This document shows positions 23,601 to 30,043 of a stretch of 64,000 nucleotides of DNA, in pieces. Source of the stretch: a virus; the IMG/VR virus record IMGVR_UViG_3300042691_032784, positions 1 to 64,000 of that record; one strand, written 5' to 3'. How positions within the stretch are numbered: the stretch's first letter is position 1; every line of letters starts with the position of its first letter. The notes beneath the pieces were generated by a model that made no database searches, was not told the DNA's origin, and worked only from the letters and a program-made list of their open reading frames with translations. A program made the position numbers and the translations under genes.

Positions 23601-26600
23601 TTGCAGATAAAGGTGAACAAGATTTACAAGTAGTTAATGATATGTTAAAAAGACCTTTAACTTCTGAAGATATTGTTTATGCTAGAAGTATTATTAATTT
23701 TTGGAAAAATTCTAAAGAGTTATTATTTAATGATATTGCTAAAAAATCTAAAATATTAGTAGAAGCTTTTACTGATTTAGAAGTAGAAGCAGGATTTTTA
23801 GCTGATGAATTATTAAGAATTGAGAAAGAATTTTTACAAGAATTTGTTAAAAAATATATAGGTAAAGAAACTGATATAGATAAAATATTTGAAGATTATA
23901 AAGATATTAATTTTTTACAATCTAATTTTAGAGATATTAGTACTTATGATAATGAAATTTTAACTTCTATTTGGAGTGCTGTTAAACAAGCTAATATTAA
24001 TGCTCAAGATGAATTTAATCAAAAATTAGAAGGTTTTGATAAATTATTAGATAAAGTACTACCTATATTAAAATCTTTTGGTAATAAAGAATTATTTGAA
24101 GTTTTTAGACAAAAGAAAACTAATGGTAAGTTAACTGGACATTTAGTTAATCCTTATTCTAATTTATTTTATAAAGATAAAAATAAAGTTATTAGTAATT
24201 TAATTAAAGATAATAAATTTGAAAATTATATTAATTTAACTAATTTTATTAAAACTGTTGGAGAAAATACTAATTTAAGTTTAATTTTTCCTGCTAATGG
24301 TGAAATAACTGATGAGGTTATTAAAGCAAGAGAAGAATTAAAAAATAAATTAGGTCAAGGTGCTTATAATCTTTATATTAAAAAACAAGAAAAAAGATTA
24401 AAATCTTATCAAGAACATAAAGATGGTTATATTGAAGTATTATTAGATAGATATAATTTAAAAGATAGAGAAGATATTTTAAATAATGAAGAAGCTAAAA
24501 GAAAATATGAAAATTGGCAACTAGCTAATAGTCCATATGAATTAGAAAAACATTCATTTAATAAAATTAATAATAGATTAAGTAATTTTACTGATTTTCA
24601 ATCTCATAAATTTTATGAAATTATACCTATTAAAGAAGATAAAACAATTAATTATTTTGATAGTAATTTTGATATTATTAGTAATAATAATGATTTATAT
24701 GAATTTTATTCTTTTATTGAAAGTACTTTTGATGACCTTAGAAAGTTTGTTCCTGATGAACAACAAAAAGCTTTAGCTTATGGTGGTTTACCTTATATTG
24801 AAAAGACTTTAATAGAGATGTTTAATGAAAGAGGTATGCATTTAGGTTATAAACCTATTTATGATGCTTTTATTGAATCTATGCAAAGTTCATTTTCTGA
24901 TAATACTAATGCTGTTCTTGACCCTGTTACCGGACAACCTGAACAAGATATGAGAATACCTATTATTAAAGATAATTATCAATTTGTTAAAGATTATATT
25001 AATAAAAGAACTATTGAATATGTATCTATTAATAAAAAACAACCTAGTGTTGAATATATACAAGAATTTGAAGAAGATGCAGTTCATGAATACTCTCAAA
25101 AGAAATCTTTTGATTTAGGTAAAGTAGTTAAATCTTATACTGCTTTAGTATTAGCTCATAAACATAAAGCTAAAATTGAAGATAGTATTAAAATTGCTAA
25201 TACTGTAATAGATTCTTATAAAGAATCTTATTATAGACCTGATGGTATACCAATTACTAATAAAAGTGGTATTATTATGAAAAAACAAGAATCTGAATCT
25301 TTTCTTAAATTAAAAGAAGCTTTAGATAATTATACTAAAGCTAATATTTATAATGATATTAGAGAAGAAGAAGGTAAAGGTAAAAAGATATTAACACCTA
25401 CTGAAAAAGAAGAGAAGAAAGATTTAGAAAATAAATTAGAGCAATTACAAGAAGATTTAGCTAATAATGTTATAACACAAGAAGATTATGATACTACATT
25501 TAATTTAATTGTAGAACAATTAGCTAATCAAGGTAAAACTTTTATATATTCTAAAGCAGGTGATAATATGCTTAAATATTTACAACTTAAATTAATGGGT
25601 TGGAATGTATTAGGAGGTATTAGTAATATGGGATTTGGTTGGATTGCTAATTATATTGAAGCTGCTGATGGTAGATTATATAGTAAACGTAATTTAAACT
25701 ATGGTTATAAATTAGTGTTAAATAGTATTGGTAAAAATGTAAGTTTTAATTATAATACAGGATTATATAATTCTGAAACAGCCAATAAAATTAGAAGTGC
25801 TATGGATAAATGGGATGTATTAAAAGATGCTTCTAATGAATTATATACTAATACTACATCTAATAGTTTTAATAAAAGATTAAAATGGTTAGCTCCTTAT
25901 AATATGCAACAACGTACTGAATATATAAATCAAGCACCTTTATTAATTGCTTTAGCTAAAGAAACTAAAGTTAATACAATTAAAGGAGAAGTTAGTATTT
26001 GGGATGCTATGGATAATGATTTTAATTGGAATACTGCTGAATATGGAGAAGCTCCAACTGAAGTTATTACTAAATTAAGACTTAAATTAGATCAAATAAT
26101 TAAACGTAATCATGGTAATTATGACCCTTTATCTACTATTAATGCTAAAAGAACTTTTTTAGGTAGAGCAGGATTACAATTTAGAACTTGGATGTTAGAA
26201 GCTATTGCAGTTAGAGCTGAAAAAGAAAGATTTGATGATATATTAGGAATTACTGTAAAAGGTAGATATAGAAGTGTGGGTACTGTTTATAGTAATACTA
26301 ATATAGGTAAATTTGCTTTAGAATTTTTTAAAGGTCTAATAAATAAATATAGTTTTGGTTTATATAAAAATGGTAATTTTGAAGGATTAGTAGATGGAGA
26401 AAATATTAAAGAAGTTGATGCTGCTAATATGAGAAAAGTTATTACTGAAGTTAGTATGGCTATTAATTTATATATTTTATTACTTCTTGCAGCAGGATTA
26501 AAAGATGATGATGATGAAAATAATGCAGCATTAAATGTATTAATGAATCAAGGTATTAGATTAAGAACAGATTTATTATTATATGTTAATCCTATGGAAG

Positions 26601-26824
26601 CAAGAAATTTAATTAGAGATATTATTCCTGCTACTGCAATTATTAAAGATATTTGGGAATGGATTGAATCTGTTGGTACTTTAGTAATTGGAGAAGATGA
26701 AATTAAAGCTGGTGTACATAGTGGTAATAGTAAATTTGTTAAAGAAACTTTACAAATGTTACCATTTGGAACTAAAGCATATTCATTATATAATTCAAGT
26801 ACACAAGTATTTGAAAAACGATAA
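11627..26824 (+). CDS. giant virion RNA polymerase polyprotein (5065 aa)
   Basis: A single 5065-residue reading frame. The catalytic signature DFDVD is at residues 2801-2805 (context GSDFDVDKLYTH). It matches the DxDxD metal-binding motif (DFDID type) of the crAss-like virion RNA polymerase typified by phi14:2 gp66, a YonO-like single-chain double-psi beta-barrel enzyme that is ejected to transcribe early genes. K2488 (ASAVKVGQ) is a candidate for the partner-barrel lysine. Other parts: a glycine-rich hydrophobic stretch near residues 198-230, a degenerate zincin (EEIVH, residues 3707-3711), long charged coiled-coil regions, and a hydrophobic segment (NLYILLLLAAGL) near the C-terminus. The flanking regions probably carry other ejection functions. 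It contains four motif copies and a codon-usage island near 12.85-13.07 kb. Confidence 0.85.
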   Translation: MDNLKESTPNTGTDLTSDLLAEITSKNSLGFSADNNNDTDPKKKTSKVETPTDSKTLGMPTTSSISLLDGMSRFAHQRVEAGAERDTKVNLDELAGYLNTDFISSREAAFGERARNQSNWEQARNMFGRIGANVLPEVLSNIVSAFDINSYYENESQINNTVVEYLKSIQDNVNKTLPIYRENPDKPLDIGDAAYWFESGGNLVTSAVGFVGAGYVTGGGVGTIFSKAGQAAKWINTLGKATRLGDKGINTVRGATTLTNALMLNQAESFGIGVDTYNQVYNNKLTELRANPENSKLSDVEIDTLAKQKASEAAASAINFNRINILLNLSSANLFLKTPIGTRALIEAPSRLKTLKGIGLEGLQEAAEENINMIAQNQAVEENYTFKDALNDVGSREGLESTILGFIGGAGQTALTKAGKMLPIYKNTAFRNEYNNAYSKLIQEGYSSEEADAKSQEIALNKVKSSSNRVSDNFIRQQRYILQQQQIEENNNLGKVSKINDVTSVFYNAQEETELYNNLADAVKEKDTIKIETLQNRLLYHQAYKNFELGTTDSLIELYNSLGNLSKEEAEEKGLYNRQDEGTEDDYRTKAKNAVKTIEQLERIYLESKKYINSNEVYGTQVEKLDLDTKIEKRQKEALAVIEQAKVDLKNKPEFLPGDTYLVDGIITRDSLNKVTPRFRQTGAYRKFKDKVLSLGILQDTHANVQQHLDNITRKEYQDFLAKVFKDMKEAEVNKRKQKDIDNKKKESKDKINKIVKNIENKIDVSPVENSVEVETDIIGNEVVEETNIQNNVPVVDIPTEQQSTIVEPINNNQLINDLNITANFPVFNEPELDNNLQAIKNAVENPNEDVDKLHTNLINFTNSFSNASFNLKQQYPLWGKDIDSTISELNRLINIFKDKINSINNISSNLKQDITGFVDELFEDNNTDIESDDNPDTVPNFAKTLKQAKDLFNLLQKLSSAGVDIYNFREVIITMENVVGKENIISVFNKIKNVYNLALETNIEGSYEELILEKYQNRGLLNRVKRLSMFNIPKGLYNFTLDKITQDNLELFNTLGKLQGINAETSGFVFKTYNETGSNLLAYLSKLYQFGFTPKQTNNGDSYIEVTEQDINNLLNDKFDKRILSPKFLNVGTEITFVPLSEVTLEDGTILSRANTTIDDAPIGIKINDELIEGLYLHDVSWINATRLNNTIKGIEEDQNKLRALRKYILESETPIKTKIISRSPGVPILDSTAQLKPVNINMPGVGIVISKNGKFYDSNDTVIQAVNTKVFDEGKTGIVIPFGKSKLVLPVKRNKLQDVYIDSIISALETFIKGKKNNISSEIEKLLGINILTQNGFEEYITQFIQNTYSTSKNFEEFKESLETVPERVNLINFRNGNLYYGYGLNDKSNYISKNKYANVNDFNQDILHFRQHLKDTYFNVNLDNLKSNKKIILIENNVVTSYQGNYNDFVSENLLTSYLSFELDNGERIYTIQSKLNFDIDSTGFNSIETNKKEEQIKYEESQNTEVVKDINTNPGIQKLPDGSTFNIDEIDFDANPDITNQEEINFDYLLESSNLIKGVPINIYNNLIESISSRFYTDALEENQEDNISIKSIEKEVNLFIQSLELLKDSYKTAFELGRAINLEEINNQLDALINNKEKIIKAVRKRIAKKGMNLATISDLSENDIILTREESDKNNWLDIDFYKVDPRTTLTKEVKNFLEGIKDYKIVRTEKGETYVPKKNILNNNIIIPFDNIYITLTKILVKSNDNIINLNYDTVIKLLKEELSVKPYLFDVINKLEESDNHFKNAFVTSFNKHHSNHLYLSVNYDNVNKEYTFIPTPASSKNISNLVLSEWQNNLKYKNVFIQDGNTVKINKEFIKQFEKQYEAILNNPQLINRTKDWLESIGIVIPDIVQNNFMLYGMYRDGQLLTMHQHFDLSNGIFKNIKNRIVQFANDNKEVNPEVEYDINTLNVFSDSSITDLAKTVAKYRNDLFQDNFKNGNGDTVHSYVNNKYAIDRFFKLKDDNLSLQYLLDIPYSAGSIWFNNLIKTNDEGIRYLNKEGIMYKYFKYYTADSIKYQNNKLGKVIDTLSESQLEDFKLGLFLNRGLKVGKGNNKIPIMKVLYPTMSDKSNIFIFQVPRVEYKFPNGKLSDNDRLDLVKILFYPEIDRIKQYQLKKGNFNNKEYNKGGGRFISFPLLNDIKELWNEDGTLKEEVGTLAEYDVILTKQLSRILSNIIQEKRQVWKDAGIIKTNKKGEEYLKIDKDYKNEFGNNVDSILKNYVINTTIANLNFQQLFIGDPALFTKDANIKSDSSLINEVGQNIANSIITSDNQGKRLAMDNAGKVSIIAEENETLNWLVIDDVKMKSTASTYIESLFKGTNVVDKYNSIDASDAQEYTTLEEHLKVMFKAGKITEDNMNRILDIYNKTGKVELSDKNMILQPMKPVYGNNFLYNDIDTRLYVKSSSIPLIAELTKDTALDGLRLLMEGSSGTKIDRVAFASAVKVGQPANIPQVFTDNGNTFKLPKDWRKGLLLGIPREGHGIQQEVPYDEDKNEVNDGTQQSKLLFNNILDVEGFIHPETGESVNGRTLLESYNNNYKQLFFNKYDKLLKDLDFNTESGQIGNLSKLKNILVEEGLARNYNINDINSFSLDELALNFSVPIWLNNSENKISALLNSIVDNRIRKRKVRGKSFVLASQVGLGTIDSINENNIIKHPNWDGTLKASMEKDGTITYAEVLVPFKFWNSEGNSLKIQDFIKDGVIDINKIPEQLLTSFGYRIPTQGLNSMSTIKIVGFLPDSYEDIVIAPADFVIQMGSDFDVDKLYTHMYKSTYNEDTKSLEIISKKHLNKKNTIKNSIEIINKRLKDLRNELGSKTAILDKNKALRLNTAENIQKEIDILQVKIYAFVSQRNIFLSNNLLNMDIENSILENNILDIHFSVLNNPAKEVQKARINPLGFGNLPSLVNKVSKNINKTTFSPFNDNYQSYKYTNARAGKNAVGLFSLDSVFNAVLQYIEGNVNFYKTTKEGIEIDYNLNIAGYNNVNLNNPNSSVPGKYKSDVISAFQSAALDNEKEQLLGKLNINSNTFDTIRAMSLMGFDENIIIAFINQPIIIEYFNKAIEIPSFNENFKILLKKTSLEKMFNNIKDGNIDTEYQKAVLYYFNDLSNKGAILKQIQSTINSDSSGIGKNFFYSLTKGDQILTLPKYDSDIRNISKLIGDYSTSPLEDSVDYKGTYIKPNSISGFASTFGVLTNNKLWNNFYLYNKGKIRAIFTAIIESQNETYNTIQKQADALNRVTNSFKSFLSSNTFHLWGKDTQTVNDLRYNLLYDTETNMSLGSIINNLTQKDKPFTNPLLDRLQIGRNNVTNTFLGRIPTVINYYNAGSIEMNEEIIINSIIDMLVNNTYLGVYNNKNYTTRNLAEDLIAYQMITSGIQQSNNFIKFIPIEYLKNIGYYNNMIANYQLFTNEDFVNSVSEAFYTQYIQHNPDEFYNEEIAKNYEVVDGKLFSNGTIKRPLVVLSGLMPNSYRIFKYNKDIKDFVELDTLGYKGLQEYDMWSSFAGKSTVYIQQVNNNIDVLNKSNLPVFINNKFKEPNTEYIPDEKNINDFLSLDRDTEQDNSPLVYNTNTSDLSKKYYLTDTSLPIAEKYKHILRKIRKNSDNTILSYFAGKVSEIIPVLNDIPLYVDTNLQAKGRLYKSKVFGEPYQIRINPNKIKTEEELQRVLLEEIVHAITAMEVDKGNSTFIKNLELLRQDAIKFAKSKYGEGIIDIVNDKVKTKKPLITGTESNIIYNLSNLQEFIAASINNVEFQKFLNSINVSDKTKSLWKRLIDAITSLLESLGVKKDSNLSVALHEIINLFDNVIKPTIYSNFNKPKFVRTVEYLNNKFNLVNNEGILIQKANAEQIVNFINNNIVNVIAKEQNGTVIIEPNRLIDYSFDSNYETEYEIIESTPVNFPSYKQALELRVKKLRTAIKKAKDEDNFVRVSQLDEVYKKDKDLLSRIDDINFLGDIADKGEQDLQVVNDMLKRPLTSEDIVYARSIINFWKNSKELLFNDIAKKSKILVEAFTDLEVEAGFLADELLRIEKEFLQEFVKKYIGKETDIDKIFEDYKDINFLQSNFRDISTYDNEILTSIWSAVKQANINAQDEFNQKLEGFDKLLDKVLPILKSFGNKELFEVFRQKKTNGKLTGHLVNPYSNLFYKDKNKVISNLIKDNKFENYINLTNFIKTVGENTNLSLIFPANGEITDEVIKAREELKNKLGQGAYNLYIKKQEKRLKSYQEHKDGYIEVLLDRYNLKDREDILNNEEAKRKYENWQLANSPYELEKHSFNKINNRLSNFTDFQSHKFYEIIPIKEDKTINYFDSNFDIISNNNDLYEFYSFIESTFDDLRKFVPDEQQKALAYGGLPYIEKTLIEMFNERGMHLGYKPIYDAFIESMQSSFSDNTNAVLDPVTGQPEQDMRIPIIKDNYQFVKDYINKRTIEYVSINKKQPSVEYIQEFEEDAVHEYSQKKSFDLGKVVKSYTALVLAHKHKAKIEDSIKIANTVIDSYKESYYRPDGIPITNKSGIIMKKQESESFLKLKEALDNYTKANIYNDIREEEGKGKKILTPTEKEEKKDLENKLEQLQEDLANNVITQEDYDTTFNLIVEQLANQGKTFIYSKAGDNMLKYLQLKLMGWNVLGGISNMGFGWIANYIEAADGRLYSKRNLNYGYKLVLNSIGKNVSFNYNTGLYNSETANKIRSAMDKWDVLKDASNELYTNTTSNSFNKRLKWLAPYNMQQRTEYINQAPLLIALAKETKVNTIKGEVSIWDAMDNDFNWNTAEYGEAPTEVITKLRLKLDQIIKRNHGNYDPLSTINAKRTFLGRAGLQFRTWMLEAIAVRAEKERFDDILGITVKGRYRSVGTVYSNTNIGKFALEFFKGLINKYSFGLYKNGNFEGLVDGENIKEVDAANMRKVITEVSMAINLYILLLLAAGLKDDDDENNAALNVLMNQGIRLRTDLLLYVNPMEARNLIRDIIPATAIIKDIWEWIESVGTLVIGEDEIKAGVHSGNSKFVKETLQMLPFGTKAYSLYNSSTQVFEKR
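11696..11719. repeat. 24-bp near-perfect palindrome inside CDS
   Basis: AACCTCAAAGAATTCTTTGG followed by GGTT is self-complementary except for one G-T position. It lies about 70 bp into the giant polymerase gene and could form a cruciform or an mRNA hairpin close to the start. Confidence 0.65.
12852..13065 (+). other. codon-usage island within the giant polymerase gene
   Basis: The frame stays open, but codons that are rare in the rest of the gene cluster here: GCG, ACG, GCC, AAG, GAG, CAG, AGG, GGG, GTC and ATC. On both sides nearly every residue uses an A- or T-ending codon. The encoded segment runs from about residue 410 to 480 and looks like ordinary helical sequence (for example AGKMLPIYKNTAFRNEY). 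The cause could be recombination with another genome or an overlapping DNA/RNA signal. Confidence 0.65.
13920..13945 (-). repeat. dispersed paired motif, copy 4 (reverse)
   Basis: Plus strand TTTCCCCCGTAGAAAATAG then TGTTGAGG. Encoded as S-P-V-E-N-S-V-E. Paired with the forward copy at 14245 (starts 325 bp apart). Confidence 0.85.
14245..14269 (+). repeat. dispersed paired motif, copy 5 (forward)
   Basis: Reads ACAACAATATCCTCTATGGG then GAAAA. Encoded as Y-P-L-W-G-K-D, a different frame from most forward copies. Partner of the copy at 13920. Confidence 0.85.
21241..21265 (-). repeat. dispersed paired motif, copy 6 (reverse)
   Basis: Plus strand TTCCCCTTTAGAAGATAGTG then TTGAT. Encoded as S-P-L-E-D-S-V-D. 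Paired with the forward copy at 21490 (starts 249 bp apart). Confidence 0.85.
21490..21517 (+). repeat. dispersed paired motif, copy 7 (forward)
   Basis: Reads TTCCAACACATTCCATCTAT then GGGGAAAA. Encoded as F-H-L-W-G-K-D, the same frame as copy 5. Partner of the copy at 21241. Confidence 0.85.
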
Positions 26825-26860
26825 GAAGTACTAACTAGGTTTGCAAATTTTTTACTAATA

Positions 26861-26886
26861 AAAGAGGCTCAATTAAGAGCCTCTTT
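26861..26886. terminator. bidirectional rho-independent terminator between converging blocks
   Basis: AAAGAGGCTC and GAGCCTCTTT form a 10-bp stem with an AATTAA loop. A run of seven T follows on the plus strand and several A precede it, giving a shorter U-run for minus transcripts. It separates the virion block ending at 26824 from the minus block; the TGA stop of the last minus gene lies inside the stem. Confidence 0.9.
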
Positions 26887-27246
26887 TTTTATTTCTTCTA
26901 ATGATTGTAAATTAGTATTATTAGGATTTTCTTTAAATTTATTTAAACTAATATATAAATTTTGATTTTTAACTTTTAAATATAATTTACCATAAAATTT
27001 TACTTTAGGAGATTTATATCCTTCTCTAATTCTAACATAAGCATTACCACTAGAATCTACTGAAAAAACTTTATAGAATTTATTTTTAACAAAAATATAA
27101 TAAGTAGTTTCATAATTTACTTTAGTATATTTTTTTAATAATTCTTTAGATTTTACATTATGTGATAAAGCTCTATTATTAAAATATAAAATTATTATTA
27201 ATAATAACATTATAGCTATTATAATTATTAATATGTTATTACTCAT
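26869..27246 (-). CDS. small membrane-anchored protein
   Basis: A 125-residue protein with one strongly hydrophobic N-terminal helix (about residues 4-23, ILIIIIAIMLLLIIILYF) followed by a basic soluble part containing YYIFVKNKFYKVF. It has the topology of a single-pass inner-membrane protein. It is the last gene of the long minus-strand block, 6 bp after another TM-anchored gene, and its TGA stop is embedded in the terminator stem. Family not recognised. A role in lysis or envelope modification is possible from the pairing of two such proteins, but unproven. Confidence 0.75.
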   Translation of the reverse strand: MSNNILIIIIAIMLLLIIILYFNNRALSHNVKSKELLKKYTKVNYETTYYIFVKNKFYKVFSVDSSGNAYVRIREGYKSPKVKFYGKLYLKVKNQNLYISLNKFKENPNNTNLQSLEEIKKEALN

Positions 27247-27252
27247 ATTAAA

Positions 27253-27810
27253 TTATTTAATAGATTTATAAATATTTTTTATTAATTCAAAATCTTCATT
27301 TGTTTTAGTTTTATCAATATTATAATTTTCTATAAAAAGTTTAGAATTAAAATAATCATTAATTATAGTTTTTAAAGATTTATCATCTAATTTAAAATCT
27401 ATTTTATGTTCAATACTTTCTGAACCAAATGCATCTTTAATTATATAAGATTTTGTTTCTTTATCGTATATTACCCAAAATGATTTAGGAGTTCCTTCAT
27501 TAAGATATTGAATAAATTTAGAAGGTTCTTGGTTAAAAGATTGTAATTTAACAATTAACCATTTAAATAATAAAGATTCATTAGAATTATTTTTTCTACA
27601 TTCATCTAAATTCTTATGATAAGTATTATAAGCATCATTAGCTTGCTTTTTTAAATTAGCATGAGTAATTCTTAATTCACTATATTCATTATGAAGAAAT
27701 TGGTACTCATCAGTTTTTTTATTTATCAAATTTTCTTTTTGATTATTTTTATAAGCTAATAATATAACTAATAAAGCTAATATTATTGTAACAATTATAA
27801 GTAAGTTCAT
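27253..27810 (-). CDS. TM-anchored coiled-coil protein, spanin-like topology
   Basis: 185 residues. An N-terminal membrane helix (about residues 3-20) is followed by a charged heptad-like stretch to about residue 75, then a globular C-terminus with KSFWVIYDKETKSYIIKD. One N-terminal helix plus a periplasmic coiled coil is the layout of an inner-membrane spanin, but no partner outer-membrane lipoprotein is adjacent (one lies far away at 51338), so this is only a suggestion. Family not recognised. Confidence 0.7.
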   Translation of the reverse strand: MNLLIIVTIILALLVILLAYKNNQKENLINKKTDEYQFLHNEYSELRITHANLKKQANDAYNTYHKNLDECRKNNSNESLLFKWLIVKLQSFNQEPSKFIQYLNEGTPKSFWVIYDKETKSYIIKDAFGSESIEHKIDFKLDDKSLKTIINDYFNSKLFIENYNIDKTKTNEDFELIKNIYKSIK

Positions 27811-27814
27811 AGTA

Positions 27815-28354
27815 TTAATGTATTAAATATGATATAAAATTTTCTTTAGTTTTTAATGTAGGTAATATAATAAAATCATCTATAACTCTAATATAATAAT
27901 TTCTTATATTTAAAGTATTAGCATTTATAGGATTATTATTAACTTCATCTACTAATTCATTAGTAGAAGTTATAATAAGTGATTCAAAATAACTTTGAAT
28001 TTCATCAAAATCTTTAGTAATACTAATATTATCTAATTTATATAATATACTTAAATAAGTTATTAATAAAATAAGTTTTTTATTATCTAATTTATTTTGT
28101 ATATAATATTTTAATAATGTATTAATATTATGTTTACAATGATTTTGTATAATTTCTTTATTCCATGAAACAAATAATCTTTCTGATATTTTAGTAATTT
28201 TTTCATCTAAAGTATCAGGTAAAATATTTACTAAATGGTTTGCAACATCAACTATTTCTAAGGGGGAAAATTCATCAAGTAATTTTCTACCTTCAAATGT
28301 ACTAGAATCTTCAAGACTTCTAATAATAATATTAAGTCTCTCTTGTCTTTCCAT
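27815..28354 (-). CDS. hypothetical protein
   Basis: 179 residues, predicted mostly helical and acidic at the N-terminus, with no TM helix or known motif. Its ATG overlaps the upstream stop by one base (TAATG), so it is probably translationally coupled to the DUF932-like gene. Copy 8 of the dispersed motif (28242-28270) is encoded within it as F-S-P-L-E-I-V-D-V. Function unknown. Confidence 0.75.
   Translation of the reverse strand: MERQERLNIIIRSLEDSSTFEGRKLLDEFSPLEIVDVANHLVNILPDTLDEKITKISERLFVSWNKEIIQNHCKHNINTLLKYYIQNKLDNKKLILLITYLSILYKLDNISITKDFDEIQSYFESLIITSTNELVDEVNNNPINANTLNIRNYYIRVIDDFIILPTLKTKENFISYLIH
28242..28270 (+). repeat. dispersed paired motif, copy 8 (forward)
   Basis: Reads CAACATCAACTATTTCTAAG then GGGGAAAA. 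It lies antisense inside a minus-strand gene. Paired with the reverse copy at 28562 (starts 320 bp apart). Confidence 0.8.
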
Positions 28355-29379
28355 TATAATTTTAATAATTGATTAAATACATCTTGTCTAATAGTAGCAT
28401 CTCCACTATTAAATGTATTTTTAAATTTAGCATCATTAGTACGATATTCTTTAACATTTTGAAAATAGCCAGTAATACCATTATACACTCCCCAAGCTGT
28501 ACCTACTATATTTTCTTGTCCTATACCTTCATGGTAATAAGTAAGTGCTTTATTTAATAGATTTTCCCCCTTAGAAGATAGTGTTTGTTTTGAATCTCTG
28601 ACTAAACCTAATGCAGTTTCAATAATATCATAAGCAGTATCATCATTAACTTGCTTTTTACCTAATATACCAAAAGCTTCTTGATAAGCTAATGTATTTT
28701 GGTCTACAATACCTAGTATTTTTTTACTAAGTTCTAATTTAGTTTTAGCATTTTTAGTATGCATAATACTAACTTTAGTTTTGTTACCTCTTGTAGCAGC
28801 AGTTAATGTATTATTACAAACTACTCTTATTGGAGTAAACATAACTTGAATACTACTAGTACCATCATGTGACATAGTTAATAATAAATATTTATCAATT
28901 AAATCTTTATTAATTACTAATTCTTCTGTTACTTTAGCAGTAATAAATATAATTTCTCCATTACCTAATGCTCCTACTGTTTCATAAGATGCAAATTTAC
29001 CAATAATACTATCCATAAAATCAAAAGCTTCATAATTTTGAATAATATTATATTTTGCTCCTACTATTCCTAAGTACTGATTAGTATCATTTCTAACAGT
29101 TATAAATTTATCAGGAACTATAAATTCTTGTTTATAAATATTAGAATCTTTAAGTTTAACTCTTGAAATAGTATTATACTTTTTAGCATCATCAAAAGAA
29201 ATATGTTTATTATCATGATAATAAATTTTTCTTTTTTCTACTTCAAAATCTAATCCTCCTAATTTAATAGCTTCTTCAGAAGTCATAGCATCTACAACTT
29301 TACCTAAGCCATGCCATGGTACTTCTTTTTTACTAGCAAAACTAGCTCTATTATTTATAATATTAAGATTGTGTGCCAT
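28354..29379 (-). CDS. DUF932 / TIGR03299-like phage-plasmid protein
   Basis: 341 residues. The N-terminus (PWHGLGKVVD near residue 20), the central ITVRNDTNQYLGIVG-type segment with a glycine turn (VGALGNGEIIF) and the TPIRVVCNNTL phrase near residue 185 are typical of the DUF932 phage/plasmid-like family. Members are widespread on phages and plasmids without a settled function. An AGGAG lies 4 bases before the ATG, unusual among these genes. It overlaps the upstream gene by 17 bp and the downstream gene by one. Motif copy 9 lies within it. Confidence 0.7.
   Translation of the reverse strand: MAHNLNIINNRASFASKKEVPWHGLGKVVDAMTSEEAIKLGGLDFEVEKRKIYYHDNKHISFDDAKKYNTISRVKLKDSNIYKQEFIVPDKFITVRNDTNQYLGIVGAKYNIIQNYEAFDFMDSIIGKFASYETVGALGNGEIIFITAKVTEELVINKDLIDKYLLLTMSHDGTSSIQVMFTPIRVVCNNTLTAATRGNKTKVSIMHTKNAKTKLELSKKILGIVDQNTLAYQEAFGILGKKQVNDDTAYDIIETALGLVRDSKQTLSSKGENLLNKALTYYHEGIGQENIVGTAWGVYNGITGYFQNVKEYRTNDAKFKNTFNSGDATIRQDVFNQLLKL
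28562..28591 (-). repeat. dispersed paired motif, copy 9 (reverse)
   Basis: Plus strand TTTTCCCCCTTAGAAGATAG then TGTTTGTTTT. Encoded on the minus strand as T-L-S-S-K-G-E-N. The core is an exact inverted match of copy 8. Confidence 0.85.
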
Positions 29380-29872
29380 TTTCTCCTATTTGTTTAATTA
29401 AAGTATCTATTTGACTATTAATATTTTCTTTTTTAGATTCTAATATAAGAAGTTCATCTTTTAATAATTTATTAAGTTCTTGTTTTAAATCATTAAAATC
29501 TATAGCAAAATCATAAAATTTATTTATAATAGTATTATTTCTTGAAATATAAATAATACAACCATTATATATTATAAAACTATCTGAATCAATATTAATT
29601 GAATCAATTTTATTTAAATTAATAATAGTTTTAAATTCTTCAGTATTATAAATAAGTTTATTAAAAAAATTAGTATATTTTTCATATACTTTTATATCTA
29701 TATTGCCTTGATTAATTAAATTAAAACCAAATAAAGTAAATTGTTTATATTTAAAAATAAAATGACATTCAAATATATTAAATCTAGATTCAATTAATCC
29801 ATCAATTCTATTATCTCTATTAATTTGATATAATCTAGTACCTATTTTACCTTCTATATAATTACTTTTCAT
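29363..29872 (-). CDS. hypothetical protein with C-terminal coiled coil
   Basis: 169 residues. The first 125 are beta-prone (FNIFECHFIFKYKQFTLFGF); the last 45 are a charged heptad-like helix (KQELNKLLKDELLILESKKE). No TM helix. It overlaps the neighbouring genes on both sides (11 and 17 bp), typical of a compact operon. Family not recognised. Confidence 0.7.
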   Translation of the reverse strand: MKSNYIEGKIGTRLYQINRDNRIDGLIESRFNIFECHFIFKYKQFTLFGFNLINQGNIDIKVYEKYTNFFNKLIYNTEEFKTIINLNKIDSINIDSDSFIIYNGCIIYISRNNTIINKFYDFAIDFNDLKQELNKLLKDELLILESKKENINSQIDTLIKQIGENGTQS

Positions 29873-30029
29873 TTTCTTTAATTTGTTTTAAAATAACTTT
29901 CCATCTAGTAATACAACTTTGAACATTATCACAATATTCTTCAAATTCTTCTTTACTAGTATAAGGTTCTGCTTTATCAATTGATGCTTCTAATTGACCA
30001 ATAACTTGTTTAACTTGTGTTTCTGTCAT
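29862..30029 (-). CDS. small hypothetical protein (55 aa)
   Basis: Begins MTETQVKQVIGQLEASIDKA and ends at a TAA that overlaps the start of the next gene by 11 bp. It is charged and helical, with two cysteines (CDNVQSCI). It fills an otherwise empty gap and shares the A-rich start context of its neighbours, so it is probably real. Function unknown. Confidence 0.65.
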   Translation of the reverse strand: MTETQVKQVIGQLEASIDKAEPYTSKEEFEEYCDNVQSCITRWKVILKQIKENEK

Positions 30030-30043
30030 ATTTACTTTATTTT

